Shown: positions 43,804-52,247 of the stretch, piece after piece | Layout: each line of letters starts with the position of its first letter | How positions within the stretch are numbered: the stretch's first letter is position 1 | Assembly (NCBI RefSeq): GCF_001591345.1 | Contig: NZ_BCUS01000023.1 | Coordinates: 1-64,000 of the forward strand | DNA from: Variovorax boronicumulans NBRC 103145 | GTDB lineage: Bacteria; Pseudomonadota; Gammaproteobacteria; Burkholderiales; Burkholderiaceae_C | Reading direction: 5' to 3' | Length of the DNA stretch: 64,000 bases | Notes under the pieces: model-generated | What the model was told of the DNA's origin: nothing | Database searches by the model: none | What the model saw: only the letters and a program-made list of their open reading frames with translations | Translations under genes and position numbers: made by a program

Positions 43804-44279
43804 TAGCGCGATTCCCAGAACCCCCGGTGCGTGGCGATCATCTCGTCGGCCACCTCGGGCACCGGGCCGATCACCTCGACGGGTTTCTGTCCGCGCGCGA
43901 AGACCTCGCGGCAGGGCAGGCTCAGCGTTGGGTTCTCGGGGTGGTCGCCGGTGAGGGCGAGCAGCGCGGATTCTTCCGCGCCGTACACGATGCGCCCGAT
44001 GTTCGCCCAGTAGCTCGTGCCCGCGCACATGGCGCAGGGCTCGAAGGTGGTCACCAGCGTGCACTGCCACAGGTACTCGGGCGGCCAGTTCTGCGCCGCG
44101 TGGCGCGCGAGCGTGGCCTCCGCGTGGTGCACCGTGTCGATGTTGCCCTGCTCGGCGAGGACGGTCTCGCCGTCGGGCGCGACGAGCACGGCGCCGAAGG
44201 GGTGGCGGCCCATGGCCATGGCGCGTCGCGCCACGGCGTCGGCGCGACGCAGCGCGCGGGTGATCTGTTCGGGGGTCAT
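43803..44279 (-). CDS. Nucleoside deaminase (CDA fold)
   Basis: 158 aa. Zinc and catalytic residues are visible: HHAEATL (His-Ala-Glu) and FEPCAMCAGT (PCxxC). The shape is that of guanine / cytosine deaminase or tRNA-adenosine deaminase relatives; FAVLV at HPFGAVLVAPDG is typical of guanine deaminase-type enzymes. It lies directly after the ABC permease and before a kinase, so it probably deaminates a base or nucleoside taken up by that importer. Confidence 0.88.
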   Translation of the reverse strand: MTPEQITRALRRADAVARRAMAMGRHPFGAVLVAPDGETVLAEQGNIDTVHHAEATLARHAAQNWPPEYLWQCTLVTTFEPCAMCAGTSYWANIGRIVYGAEESALLALTGDHPENPTLSLPCREVFARGQKPVEVIGPVPEVADEMIATHRGFWESR

Positions 44280-44290
44280 GCCCCCATTAT

Positions 44291-45061
44291 TTATTGGTTC
44301 TGCGAGCCGCGGTGTGCCCAGCCAGTGGTGTGCTTCTCGATGAGGCTGAAGAGTTCGTACATGATCATCGCCATCGCGCCCACCACCATCAGGCCCGCGA
44401 AGGCCAGGCCCATCTGCATGGCCGAGCCGGCCGAGATCAGCAGGTAGCCGATGCCCTCGTTGGCGGCCGTCATCTCGCTCACCGTGGTGCCGACGAAGGC
44501 CAGCGTGATCGCCACCTTCAGCGAGCCGAAGAAGTAGGGCATGGAGCGCGGCAGGCCGATCTTGACGAGCACGTCCCAGCGCTTGGCGCCCAGCACGCGC
44601 AGCACGTCTTCCAGCTCGGGCTCGAGCGTGGCCAGGCCGGTCGCGATGTTCACCATGATCGGGAAGAAGCTGATCAGAAACGCCGTGAGAATCGCCGGCC
44701 CGATGCCGATGCCGAACCACACGACCAGGATCGGCACGAAGGCCGCCTTGGGCAGTGCGTTGAAGGCCGTCATGAGCGGGTAGATCGCCGCATACGCCAG
44801 GCGCGAGCTGCCGATCACGAAGCCCATGAGCACGCCCACCACGATCGCCAAGCCGAAGCCCGCCATCGTGACCCAGTAGGTGCGCCACGCGTGGCCCGCG
44901 ATGATGGCCTTGAACTCCCAGAACTGCTCCCAGATGCGCAGCGGACTCGGAAAGATGAAGTCCGACACGCCGAAGCCCGCGCAGATCACCTGCCACAGCA
45001 GGAGCACCGCCACGAGCAGCAGCCACGGCGACCAGCGCTCGAGTTGTTTGCTGTTTTTCAT
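44291..45061 (-). CDS. ABC transporter permease (NitT/TauT type)
   Basis: 256-aa inner-membrane permease with about six spans. The EAA loop is ELEDVLRVLGAKRWDVLVKIGLP. The family transports nitrate, taurine, sulfonates, or thiamine-pyrimidine precursors. ATPase and binding protein genes lie just upstream with a 10-bp gap. Confidence 0.92.
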   Translation of the reverse strand: MKNSKQLERWSPWLLLVAVLLLWQVICAGFGVSDFIFPSPLRIWEQFWEFKAIIAGHAWRTYWVTMAGFGLAIVVGVLMGFVIGSSRLAYAAIYPLMTAFNALPKAAFVPILVVWFGIGIGPAILTAFLISFFPIMVNIATGLATLEPELEDVLRVLGAKRWDVLVKIGLPRSMPYFFGSLKVAITLAFVGTTVSEMTAANEGIGYLLISAGSAMQMGLAFAGLMVVGAMAMIMYELFSLIEKHTTGWAHRGSQNQ

Positions 45062-45071
45062 CGCCGTCTCC

Positions 45072-45935
45072 TCAGTGCGCTGCCGCCGCCGCAGCAGCAG
45101 TGGAGGTGGTGGCGTTGCCGCGGATCGCGCCGATGTGGCCGCGCAGTTCGAGCACGATGTCGGTGAACTCCTTGGTGTAGGTCAGCTCCAGCTCGCGCGG
45201 GCGCGGCAGGTCGATCTCGCGCTTCACCACGAAGCGCCCCGGGCTCTTGCTCATCACGTACACCGTGTCGGCCAGGAACACCGACTCGCGCAGGTCGTGC
45301 GTGACCAGGATCACGTTGAACTGCTGCTCGGTCCACAGGTCGCGCAGGATGCACCACAGCTCTTCGCGCGTGAACGCGTCGAGCGCGCCGAAGGGCTCGT
45401 CCAGCAGCAGCATCTTGGGCTCGTGAATGAGCGCGCGGCAGATGCTCGCGCGCTGCTGCATGCCGCCCGAGAGCTGCCACGGGAACTTGTCCTCGTAGCC
45501 GCCCAGGCCCACCTTCTGCAGCAGGCGGCGGGCGCGCTCTTCGTATGCCTTGCGCTTGGCCTTGAAGTTCGAGCGGTAGGGCTCGACGATTTCCAGCGGC
45601 AGCAGCACGTTGTCGACCGTGGTGCGCCACGGCAGCAGCGAGGGCGCCTGGAAGGCCATGCCCGAGATCTTCAGCGGCCCGGTCACGGGCTGGCCGTCGA
45701 TGCGGATCTTGCCCATCGAGGGCATCTTCAGCCCCGTGGTGAGCTTCATGAAGGTCGACTTGCCGCAGCCCGAGGGGCCGACGATGGCGATGAACTCGCC
45801 GCGCGTCACCTTCAGGTCGATGGCCTCGACCGCGAAGTGGTTGGCGCGCAGCAGCTCTTCGTTGTAGGCGAGCCAGACGTCCTGGAAATCGACGAAGGGG
45901 GCGGCTGCGTCGGGTGTCGTTGCGCCGGCCGCCAT
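45072..45935 (-). CDS. ABC transporter ATPase (NitT/TauT type)
   Basis: 287 aa. Walker A GPSGCGKST, Q-loop FQAPSLLPW, signature LSGGMQQRASICRAL, Walker B LLLDEPFGALD and VTHD switch are intact. It ends in an Ala-rich tail. The ATG overlaps the receptor stop by one base (TGATG). Confidence 0.95.
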   Translation of the reverse strand: MAAGATTPDAAAPFVDFQDVWLAYNEELLRANHFAVEAIDLKVTRGEFIAIVGPSGCGKSTFMKLTTGLKMPSMGKIRIDGQPVTGPLKISGMAFQAPSLLPWRTTVDNVLLPLEIVEPYRSNFKAKRKAYEERARRLLQKVGLGGYEDKFPWQLSGGMQQRASICRALIHEPKMLLLDEPFGALDAFTREELWCILRDLWTEQQFNVILVTHDLRESVFLADTVYVMSKSPGRFVVKREIDLPRPRELELTYTKEFTDIVLELRGHIGAIRGNATTSTAAAAAAAH

Positions 45936-46969
45936 CACTTGCGCAGGATTCCGCTGAGCTCGGCCGCGGGCGGGAGCATGGCCGCGGTCCACACGGCGTC
46001 GGGGCTCACGCGCGTCTTGGTGTTGAAGGCGTCCGACACCTGCGAGGCCATGAGCGACATGCGGCCCGCGTTGACGGCGCCGAAGCCGTCGGTGCGCGCG
46101 TCGGCGCTGTTGATGACGGTGTCGATGGCCAGCTGCAGGCGGCGCGTCTCGAGTTTGCTGTCGATGATGCCGTCGCGCGCCTTCACCGACTCGATGCCCA
46201 GGGCCGGGTTGGCGATGACTTCCTTGGCGCCCTTGGCGAAGGCCGAGAGGAACTTCTTCACCGCCGCCGGGTTGTCCTTGAGCAGCTTGGGCGAGGCGAT
46301 GATGACGTTGCCGTACAGCTTCACGCCGTAGTCGGGGTAGGGCAGGATCACCACGTCGGCCGCCTTGGCGCCGCGCGCCTCCAGGTTGAGCAGCGAGGTG
46401 AAGGTGAAGCCCGTGATGGCGTCGATGTCGCCGCGCACCAGCATGGTCTCGCGCAGCGTCGGGTCCATGGCGGTCCAGTTCACGGCGCCGATGTTGTTGG
46501 CCTTCGCGAAGATCGGGAACGCGCGGCGGCCGGCGTCGAACACCGGCGCGCCGAGCTTCTTGCCGGCGAGATCGGCCGGCTTGGTGATGCCGCTCTTCTT
46601 GAGCGCCATGACCGAGGCCGGCGTGTTGTTGTAGACCATCATCACGGCCACCGGCTTGTTCGGGCTGTCGGGGTTGTTGGCGTGGAACTCCATCAGCGCC
46701 GCGAGGTCGGCAAAGCCCATGTCGTAGGCGCCCGAGGCCACGCGCGTCACGGTGCCGCCCGAGCCGTTGCCGGCGTCGATGGTCACGTCCAGGCCGGCGG
46801 CCTTGAAGTAGCCCTTGGCCGCGGGGTGCAGGAACAGCGCGGCCGGTCCTTCGAAACGCCAGTCGAGCTGGAACTTGATCGGCGTCGGGCTCTGGGCCAT
46901 GGCCGAAGACAGGCCGAAGCTGAGGGCCGAGGCGGCGAGGAAGGACTGGATCAGTTGACGCTTGTTCAT
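45935..46969 (-). CDS. NMT1/THI5-like ABC substrate-binding protein
   Basis: 344 aa from ATG 46969 (MNKRQLIQSFLAASALSFGL), Sec signal ending near SSAMAQ. Mature part: PIKFQLDWRFEGPAALFLHPAAKGYFKAAGLDVTI is the NMT1/SsuA-like opening. The family binds pyrimidines, sulfonates or nitrate. With the downstream nucleoside deaminase, a nucleobase or HMP-like ligand is a reasonable guess. A hairpin lies in its leader. Confidence 0.9.
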   Translation of the reverse strand: MNKRQLIQSFLAASALSFGLSSAMAQSPTPIKFQLDWRFEGPAALFLHPAAKGYFKAAGLDVTIDAGNGSGGTVTRVASGAYDMGFADLAALMEFHANNPDSPNKPVAVMMVYNNTPASVMALKKSGITKPADLAGKKLGAPVFDAGRRAFPIFAKANNIGAVNWTAMDPTLRETMLVRGDIDAITGFTFTSLLNLEARGAKAADVVILPYPDYGVKLYGNVIIASPKLLKDNPAAVKKFLSAFAKGAKEVIANPALGIESVKARDGIIDSKLETRRLQLAIDTVINSADARTDGFGAVNAGRMSLMASQVSDAFNTKTRVSPDAVWTAAMLPPAAELSGILRK

Positions 46970-46985
46970 GCGGGTTCCGTGAATG

Positions 46986-47003
46986 TGAATGCTTCGGCAT
47001 TCA
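46986..47003 (-). promoter_or_regulatory. Leader hairpin upstream of the NMT1-type gene
   Basis: TGAATGC / GCATTCA (46986-46992 with 46997-47003) with a 4-nt loop, 17 bp before the ATG. Could be a repressor site or a 5' RNA hairpin. Confidence 0.4.
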
Positions 47004-47124
47004 AGCAAAAACGGTGCCCGCACGCGATTGGTGCGAACCCTTCCGGTGAATCACCAAGGTGCGCGGCCCGCCCAGGGCGTGTGCGGCATGCACCGCGCCT
47101 GGGAATCGGGGTCTCGGGCCGTCG

Positions 47125-48123
47125 TCAGAGGGCGGCGCCGATCTTGCGCAGCTCGGCGATCTGCGGCGCCTTGGGCAGCCAGACCTTGTCGAATTCGGCG
47201 ATGACCGGCGCGGGGTTGTAGTTGGTGGCGCTCTTGATCGCGATGCCGCTGGCCTTGAACTTGTCGATGAGGCCCAGCTCGGTGGTCACGATGTCCTTGA
47301 TCTGCGCATCGAGCTGCTGCTTCACGAGGTCGGTGATGAGCGCCTTGTCTTTGGCGTCGAGCGTCTGCCAGATGCGGCCCGACACCAGCGGGGCGAAGGG
47401 CATGAACAGCGCGTTCATCGGCAGCAGCGTTTTCGAGACGCGGTCGAAGCGCTGGTTCCACGAGAACTCGATGTCGGCTTCGAGCCCGTCGACCTGGCCG
47501 TTGGACATGGCGTCGAACACGCCCGGCGTGGGAATGGGCGTGGGCGCGGCGCCCAGCAGCTGGTAGAAGTCGCGGTACACCGGCGTGGGGTTGATGCGCA
47601 GCTTCATGCCCTTCAGGTCGGTGGGCGAGGCGATGTCCTTGGTGGCGAACACCACGCGCATGCCGGTGATGCCCCAGCCCAGGCCGATGGTGCCGGTCTC
47701 GCGCGGCAGCACGTCGAGCAGCTTGAGCGCCGCGGGCGTGCGCACGAGCGAGGCGACGTTGGTGGTCGAGCGCACGAGGTAGGGCGCGTTGATGGCGGCC
47801 ACGCTCGCCACGCGCGAGCCGAGCTCGGCCGCCTGGATCCAGCCCATGTCGAGCGCGCCCGACTGCAGCTGCTGCATCATGGCCGACTCGTTGCCGAGCT
47901 GGCCCGAGTGGAACACCGTGGCGCTCAGGCGGCCGTCGGTGGCCTTCTTCAGCGCCTCGCCGAAGCTCACCGCGGCGCGGTTCCACGAGTGGCCCGCGGG
48001 CGTGATGAGGCCCAGGCGGAATTCCTTGGCGGCGGCGGCACGCGACAGGGTGCCGAAGAGGGCGGTCGACGCGGCGGCGGTGCCGGCGGCGGCCTGGACG
48101 AACTGGCGGCGGGAGAGGGCCAT
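47125..48123 (-). CDS. TRAP transporter substrate-binding protein (DctP)
   Basis: 332 aa with a Tat signal (SRRQFVQAAAGTAAAST). Core segments LGLITPAGHSWNRAAVSFGEAL, FHSGQLGNESAMMQQLQSGALDMGW and LKGMKLRINPTPVYRDFYQLLGA are DctP-like, with the conserved ligand Arg in LRINP. It captures a carboxylate in the periplasm for the DctQM permease. It is the last gene of the DHDPS-DctQ-DctM-DctP operon. Confidence 0.93.
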   Translation of the reverse strand: MALSRRQFVQAAAGTAAASTALFGTLSRAAAAKEFRLGLITPAGHSWNRAAVSFGEALKKATDGRLSATVFHSGQLGNESAMMQQLQSGALDMGWIQAAELGSRVASVAAINAPYLVRSTTNVASLVRTPAALKLLDVLPRETGTIGLGWGITGMRVVFATKDIASPTDLKGMKLRINPTPVYRDFYQLLGAAPTPIPTPGVFDAMSNGQVDGLEADIEFSWNQRFDRVSKTLLPMNALFMPFAPLVSGRIWQTLDAKDKALITDLVKQQLDAQIKDIVTTELGLIDKFKASGIAIKSATNYNPAPVIAEFDKVWLPKAPQIAELRKIGAAL

Positions 48124-48178
48124 GCGAAGCTCCTGTGGGGTGAGGTGAAGGGAAGTGAGAGAGAGATCGGTTCAGCGC

Positions 48179-49444
48179 TTACTTGATGAGCGCCAGCGAA
48201 AGACTCGGGAACAGCGACAGCAGCACCAGCGCCACGCAGCAGATCAGGAAGAAGGGCAGCGTGACGATGAACATCTTTCCGGGCTTGGCACCCGTCACCG
48301 CCGAGGCCACGAAGAAGCTCAGCCCCACCGGCGGCGTCATCAGCCCGAGCACGAGGTTGATGACCACCACCACGCCGAAGTGGCGCGGGTCGATGCCGTA
48401 GATCTCCGTCGCGATGGGCAAGAGGATCGGCACGGTCATGATGAGACCGGGAATGCCGTCGATCACGGTGCCGATCACCAGCAGGATCACGTTCACCAGC
48501 AGCAGGAAGGCGATCGGGTCCTTCGCCACGGTCTGTATCCATGCGGCCGTGGCCTGCGGCACCTTGCCGTAGATCAGCAGCCACGAGAACACCGCGGCGG
48601 CGGCCACCAGGAACAGCACCACCGCCGAGTAGATCGCCGACTTGAGCAGGATCTGCGGAATCATCGCGAAGCGGAATTCCTTGGTCACGTAGCGCCCCAC
48701 CAGCACCGCGGCCACCGCGCCCACCGCCGCCGATTCGGTGGGGTTGGCCAGGCCGCCGAGGATCGAGCCGACGATCACGATGGGAATGAGCAGCGTCGGG
48801 CAGGCCGTGAGGATCGTGTGCAGCCGCTGGCGGGCGGTGCGCTTCTCGGTGCGCGGGTAGTTGTAGATCACGCCCATGCCGGCGATGACGATGAAGAACA
48901 GCACCGTGAGGATCACGCCGGGGATGATCCCCGCGATGAGCATGTCGCCCACCGCCACCTGCGCGAGCACGCTGTACACCACGAACATCACCGAGGGCGG
49001 AATGATCGGGCCGAGCATGCCGCCGTACACCGTGATGCCGGCCGCGAAGGTCTTGTCGTAGCCCTGCTTCTCCATCTCGGGCACCATGATCTGGCTCATG
49101 ATCGCTACCTGCGCGGTGGCCGAGCCGATGATCGACGACACCAGCATGTTCGCCAGGATGTTCACGTAGGCCAGCCCGCCCTTCACCGAACCGATGAAGG
49201 CCAGCGCGAGGTCGACGAGGCGGCGCGTGATGCCGCCGCCGTTCATGATCTCGCCGATGAGGATGAACAGCGGAATCGCGATGAGGCTGTAGCTGTCGAC
49301 GCCGCCGAACATCTGCACCGGGAACGACTGGAACAGCACCGTGTCGCCCGAGTTGAGGATGTAGACGATGCCCGACAGGCACAGGCAGGCACCGATCGGC
49401 ACGCCGACCAGCATGATCAGCAGGAAGAAGGCAGAGGTCAGCAT
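48179..49444 (-). CDS. TRAP transporter large permease (DctM)
   Basis: 421-aa membrane protein with 10 or more hydrophobic segments; signatures FPVQMFGGVDSYSLIAIPLFILIGEIMNGGGI, AQVAIMSQIMVPEM and GGMLGPIIPPSVMFVVY mark DctM. One base separates it from DctQ. Import is driven by a sodium gradient. Confidence 0.95.
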   Translation of the reverse strand: MLTSAFFLLIMLVGVPIGACLCLSGIVYILNSGDTVLFQSFPVQMFGGVDSYSLIAIPLFILIGEIMNGGGITRRLVDLALAFIGSVKGGLAYVNILANMLVSSIIGSATAQVAIMSQIMVPEMEKQGYDKTFAAGITVYGGMLGPIIPPSVMFVVYSVLAQVAVGDMLIAGIIPGVILTVLFFIVIAGMGVIYNYPRTEKRTARQRLHTILTACPTLLIPIVIVGSILGGLANPTESAAVGAVAAVLVGRYVTKEFRFAMIPQILLKSAIYSAVVLFLVAAAAVFSWLLIYGKVPQATAAWIQTVAKDPIAFLLLVNVILLVIGTVIDGIPGLIMTVPILLPIATEIYGIDPRHFGVVVVINLVLGLMTPPVGLSFFVASAVTGAKPGKMFIVTLPFFLICCVALVLLSLFPSLSLALIK

Positions 49445-49445
49445 T

Positions 49446-50063
49446 TCAGTTCACGGCGTCCGCGTTGGCGACATGGAACTCGTCGTGCGTGCGCTTGGGC
49501 TGCAGGCCGAGGTCTTCGAAGAGGTTGGCCAGCGCATGCACGCTGAGGGTGAGCGCGAAGATCGGCAGGATGAGCTGCACCACCCACGTCGGCCAGTCGA
49601 GCGTCTGCGTGCGCTCGGTGTAGAGAAAGTTGAAGCTCTCGGCCGCGAACTCCTTCGCGTCGAAGCCGTGGCGCACGATGCCGGCCGGGTCCATCCACAG
49701 CCAGCACATCGCGAGCAGGGCCAGCCCGAGCAGCAGCACGCCGCCCGAGGCACTGGCCTTGGCGATGCGCGCGGCCCGGGTACCGAGCTTGTCGGTGAGC
49801 AGGGTCACCGCAAAGTCCAGCCGCAGCCGCGTCATCGCCGACGCCCCGATGAAGGTGAGCCAGACCACGCAGTACACCGAGGCCTCGTCCACCCAGTACA
49901 GCGGAAAGCCGCCGTAGCGCGTGACCACGTTCAGCAGCACCAGCACGATGAGCAGCCCCATGAGGCTGCTGAGCAGGTGGCGCTCGCAGCGCAGGACGAG
50001 GTCCGACGCGTCGAGCACGCGGCGGGACAGGCCGCCGCTTCCTTTCAAGGCGTTTTCTTGCAT
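49446..50063 (-). CDS. TRAP transporter small permease (DctQ)
   Basis: 205 aa from ATG 50063 with four membrane segments. Typical features are NVVTRYGGFPLYWVDEASVYCVVWLTFIGAS and later LDFAVTLL. It begins 38 bp after the DHDPS-family gene and pairs with DctM. Confidence 0.92.
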   Translation of the reverse strand: MQENALKGSGGLSRRVLDASDLVLRCERHLLSSLMGLLIVLVLLNVVTRYGGFPLYWVDEASVYCVVWLTFIGASAMTRLRLDFAVTLLTDKLGTRAARIAKASASGGVLLLGLALLAMCWLWMDPAGIVRHGFDAKEFAAESFNFLYTERTQTLDWPTWVVQLILPIFALTLSVHALANLFEDLGLQPKRTHDEFHVANADAVN

Positions 50064-50101
50064 GGTGTTCTGGGCCTTGCGGTGCGTCGTGCGTGCGGCG
50101 A

Positions 50102-51016
50102 TTACATGACCGACTGGTACTGCGCGGGCCGCGTGGCCAGCGCCTTGGCGACGACCTTCTCGATGAAGGCGCGCTCCTCGCCGATGAGCGGCAGGCGCGG
50201 GCGGCGCATGTGCTCGGTGCCCACGCCGACCAGCAGGTCGATGAGCTTGAGGTTCTGCACCAGCTTGGTCGACACGTCCAGGTGCAGCATCGGCGTCATC
50301 CACTGGTAGAGCTTCAGGGCCTCTGCGAATTTGCCGGCCTTCATCAGGTCGTACAGCGCCACCGTCTCGCGCGGGAAGGCGCAGCCCACACCGGCCAGCA
50401 GGCCGTCGCAGCCCAGCGCCAGGCCTTCGTAGGCCAGGTCGTCCACGCCCAGGAACAGCTGGTAGCGGTCGCCCACCGTGTTGCGCAGGTCGGTGATGCG
50501 GCGGATGTCGTCGGTGCTTTCCTTGATGGCGGCGATCCATTCGCAATCGGCCAGCTCGACCATGTGCTGGGGCTTGAGGTCCACGCGGTAGGCCACCGGG
50601 TTGTTGTAGACCATGATGGGTTTCTGGGCTGCGTTGGCGATGGTGCGCACGTTGAGCATGGCTTCACGCGCGTCGGCCACGTAGATCACCGAGGGCATGA
50701 CCATGTAGCCGGCCACGCCCAGCTTGTTGGCACCGTCCACGTAGCGCAGGGCTTCGCGGGTGCTGGTCTCCGACACGTTGGCCAGCACGGGGATGCGGCC
50801 GTCGGCGGCTTCCAGGGCGATCTTCGCGACCTGCAGCTTTTCTTCCAGCGTCAGCGTGCTGGCTTCGCCCAGCGAGCCGCAGGTGACGAGGCCGTGGATG
50901 CCGTTGCGGATCTGGAAGTCGATGTGGCGGGCGGTGCCCTCGGCGTCGATGCTTTCGTCGGCGTGGAACTTGGTGGTGATGGCGGGGAAGATGCCTTGCC
51001 AGCGGGGATTGCTCAT
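50102..51016 (-). CDS. Dihydrodipicolinate synthase family aldolase/dehydratase
   Basis: 304-aa TIM-barrel lyase of the DapA/NanA family. Early GSLGEASTLTLEEK gives the substrate-carboxylate loop, YNNP holds the conserved Tyr and AAIKESTDD holds the Schiff-base Lys. GVDDLAYEGLALGCDGLLAGVG is typical of catabolic members. As first gene of a TRAP operon beside an IclR regulator, it likely processes the imported sugar acid or hydroxy-oxo acid rather than making lysine. Confidence 0.9.
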   Translation of the reverse strand: MSNPRWQGIFPAITTKFHADESIDAEGTARHIDFQIRNGIHGLVTCGSLGEASTLTLEEKLQVAKIALEAADGRIPVLANVSETSTREALRYVDGANKLGVAGYMVMPSVIYVADAREAMLNVRTIANAAQKPIMVYNNPVAYRVDLKPQHMVELADCEWIAAIKESTDDIRRITDLRNTVGDRYQLFLGVDDLAYEGLALGCDGLLAGVGCAFPRETVALYDLMKAGKFAEALKLYQWMTPMLHLDVSTKLVQNLKLIDLLVGVGTEHMRRPRLPLIGEERAFIEKVVAKALATRPAQYQSVM

Positions 51017-51106
51017 GGGTGCGTACCTCGAAAAAAAGAAGAAAAGGGCGCTGCGGACAGCGGTCGAAACCAGGGCTTGAAGGCTTGGTTTTTAAATATA
51101 TTAGTA

Positions 51107-51142
51107 AGATATGAGAAATATCTGCTCAGGGTATTAGCAGAT
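51107..51142. promoter_or_regulatory. Inverted repeats upstream of the DHDPS-TRAP operon
   Basis: AGATAT-gagaa-ATATCT (51107-51123) overlaps ATCTGCT / AGCAGAT (51120-51126 with 51136-51142) in an A/T-rich stretch about 100 bp before the operon start. The 6-5-6 arrangement matches the IclR-type site at 52222. Confidence 0.45.
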
Positions 51143-51253
51143 TGCATGCCAGCCGAAATGGTGGTTGGAGGCTTCGGAAAGGGGCGGTCGGACGCCCGGA
51201 AGCACCGCCTTGGCGCACCCTGCGCACCGAGGCGCCTCACGATGCGGCAGGCG

Positions 51254-51287
51254 AAAAAAAGCCCCGCAGCGGTGAACGCGGCGGGGC
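51254..51287 (-). terminator. Intrinsic terminator of the IclR gene
   Basis: On minus, GCCCCGC (51281-51287) pairs with GCGGGGC (51261-51267), followed by seven T (51254-51260), 28 bp after the IclR stop. Confidence 0.9.
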
Positions 51288-51314
51288 GTGCGGCTTGCGC
51301 CGGAGCAGGCGCGG

Positions 51315-52094
51315 CTACGTCAGCGCGGCCGTCGCCCCGAAGCCCAGCCAGTACGGATCGCCCACGCGCTTGCCCACGCTGCTGGCGGCGTCGCGCACCG
51401 TGGCGCCGAAGCGTTCCACCAGCGCTTCCGACAGCTGCTCCGCGGGCAGCGCGATGCCGAAGGCATAGGTCTGGCGCGTGGCGGGGTCGAGCACCGCCGA
51501 CGAGATGCCCGCCACGTTCGTCACGTACTCGCCGCGCGACAGGGCCCAGCCGGTATCGCGGATCACGGCCAGGCGCGCGAGCAGGTCCTTGCGCGTCTTC
51601 GGGGCGTGGCCGCGGCCCTGGTCGAGCTTGGTGCCGATCAGGGCGCCCACTTCGTCGTCGTCCAGGCGGGCCAGCAGCGCGCGGCCCATGGCGCTGGAGT
51701 AGGCGGGGGCGCGGCTGCCCGGCGGCGTGTAGATCTGCAGCGCGCCGGCACCGGTGCGCATCTGGATCACGAGCGTGTCGGCCCCATCGAGCACGTTGAT
51801 GTAGCCCGTGCAGCCCGTCTCGCGCACCAGCGCGTCGAGCGCCTCCTCGACCAGCGAGGCCGTGTTGCGCGAGGCGCGGAAGTGGTACGAGGCTTCCATG
51901 ATCACGCCGCCCGGGCGGTAGGCGCGCGTGGCCGCGTCGCGGTCCAGGAAGCCGTAGCCGGCCATCATGCTCAGCGTGCGGGAGGCCGAGCTCTTGGGCA
52001 GGCCCAGCTCGGTCACGACGTCCGTCACCGTGATGTCGCGGCGCAGCCGCGCGATCAGCTTCAGGACGTCCATGGCGTTGGCAAGGGTGCTCAT
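51315..52094 (-). CDS. IclR family transcriptional regulator
   Basis: 259 aa. HTH segment DITVTDVVTELGLPKSSASRTL, effector domain with ETGCTGYINVLDGADTLVIQ and GRALLARLDDDEVGAL. Placed between the DHDPS-TRAP operon and the divergent OPT operon, with palindromic sites on both sides, so it may control both. No name assigned. Confidence 0.93.
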   Translation of the reverse strand: MSTLANAMDVLKLIARLRRDITVTDVVTELGLPKSSASRTLSMMAGYGFLDRDAATRAYRPGGVIMEASYHFRASRNTASLVEEALDALVRETGCTGYINVLDGADTLVIQMRTGAGALQIYTPPGSRAPAYSSAMGRALLARLDDDEVGALIGTKLDQGRGHAPKTRKDLLARLAVIRDTGWALSRGEYVTNVAGISSAVLDPATRQTYAFGIALPAEQLSEALVERFGATVRDAASSVGKRVGDPYWLGFGATAALT

Positions 52095-52221
52095 CGTGTT
52101 CGGTGGGTTGGGGTGGGAATCATAGGTTCGGTGTCGGTGCGTCTTTCGGCCGACCCGGGTGAACGCCCGCTTGACAGCCGAAAGTACGGTTTTATCATTC
52201 AGTTCAAGTTTATTGGACATG

Positions 52222-52238
52222 GTTCCAAAATATGGAAC
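52222..52238. promoter_or_regulatory. Candidate IclR operator
   Basis: GTTCCA-AAATA-TGGAAC is a perfect 6-bp palindrome with 5-bp spacer ending 9 bp before the OPT transporter start. IclR-family operators often have TTCCA/TGGAA arms. In this position binding would block translation start or the promoter. Confidence 0.6.
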
Positions 52239-52247
52239 TAACAAGGA

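Noticed and set aside
47071..47103. Terminator between dctP and the NMT1-type gene (CCCAGG / CCTGGG)
   Set aside because: The stem is interrupted by a run of mismatches and has no T-run.
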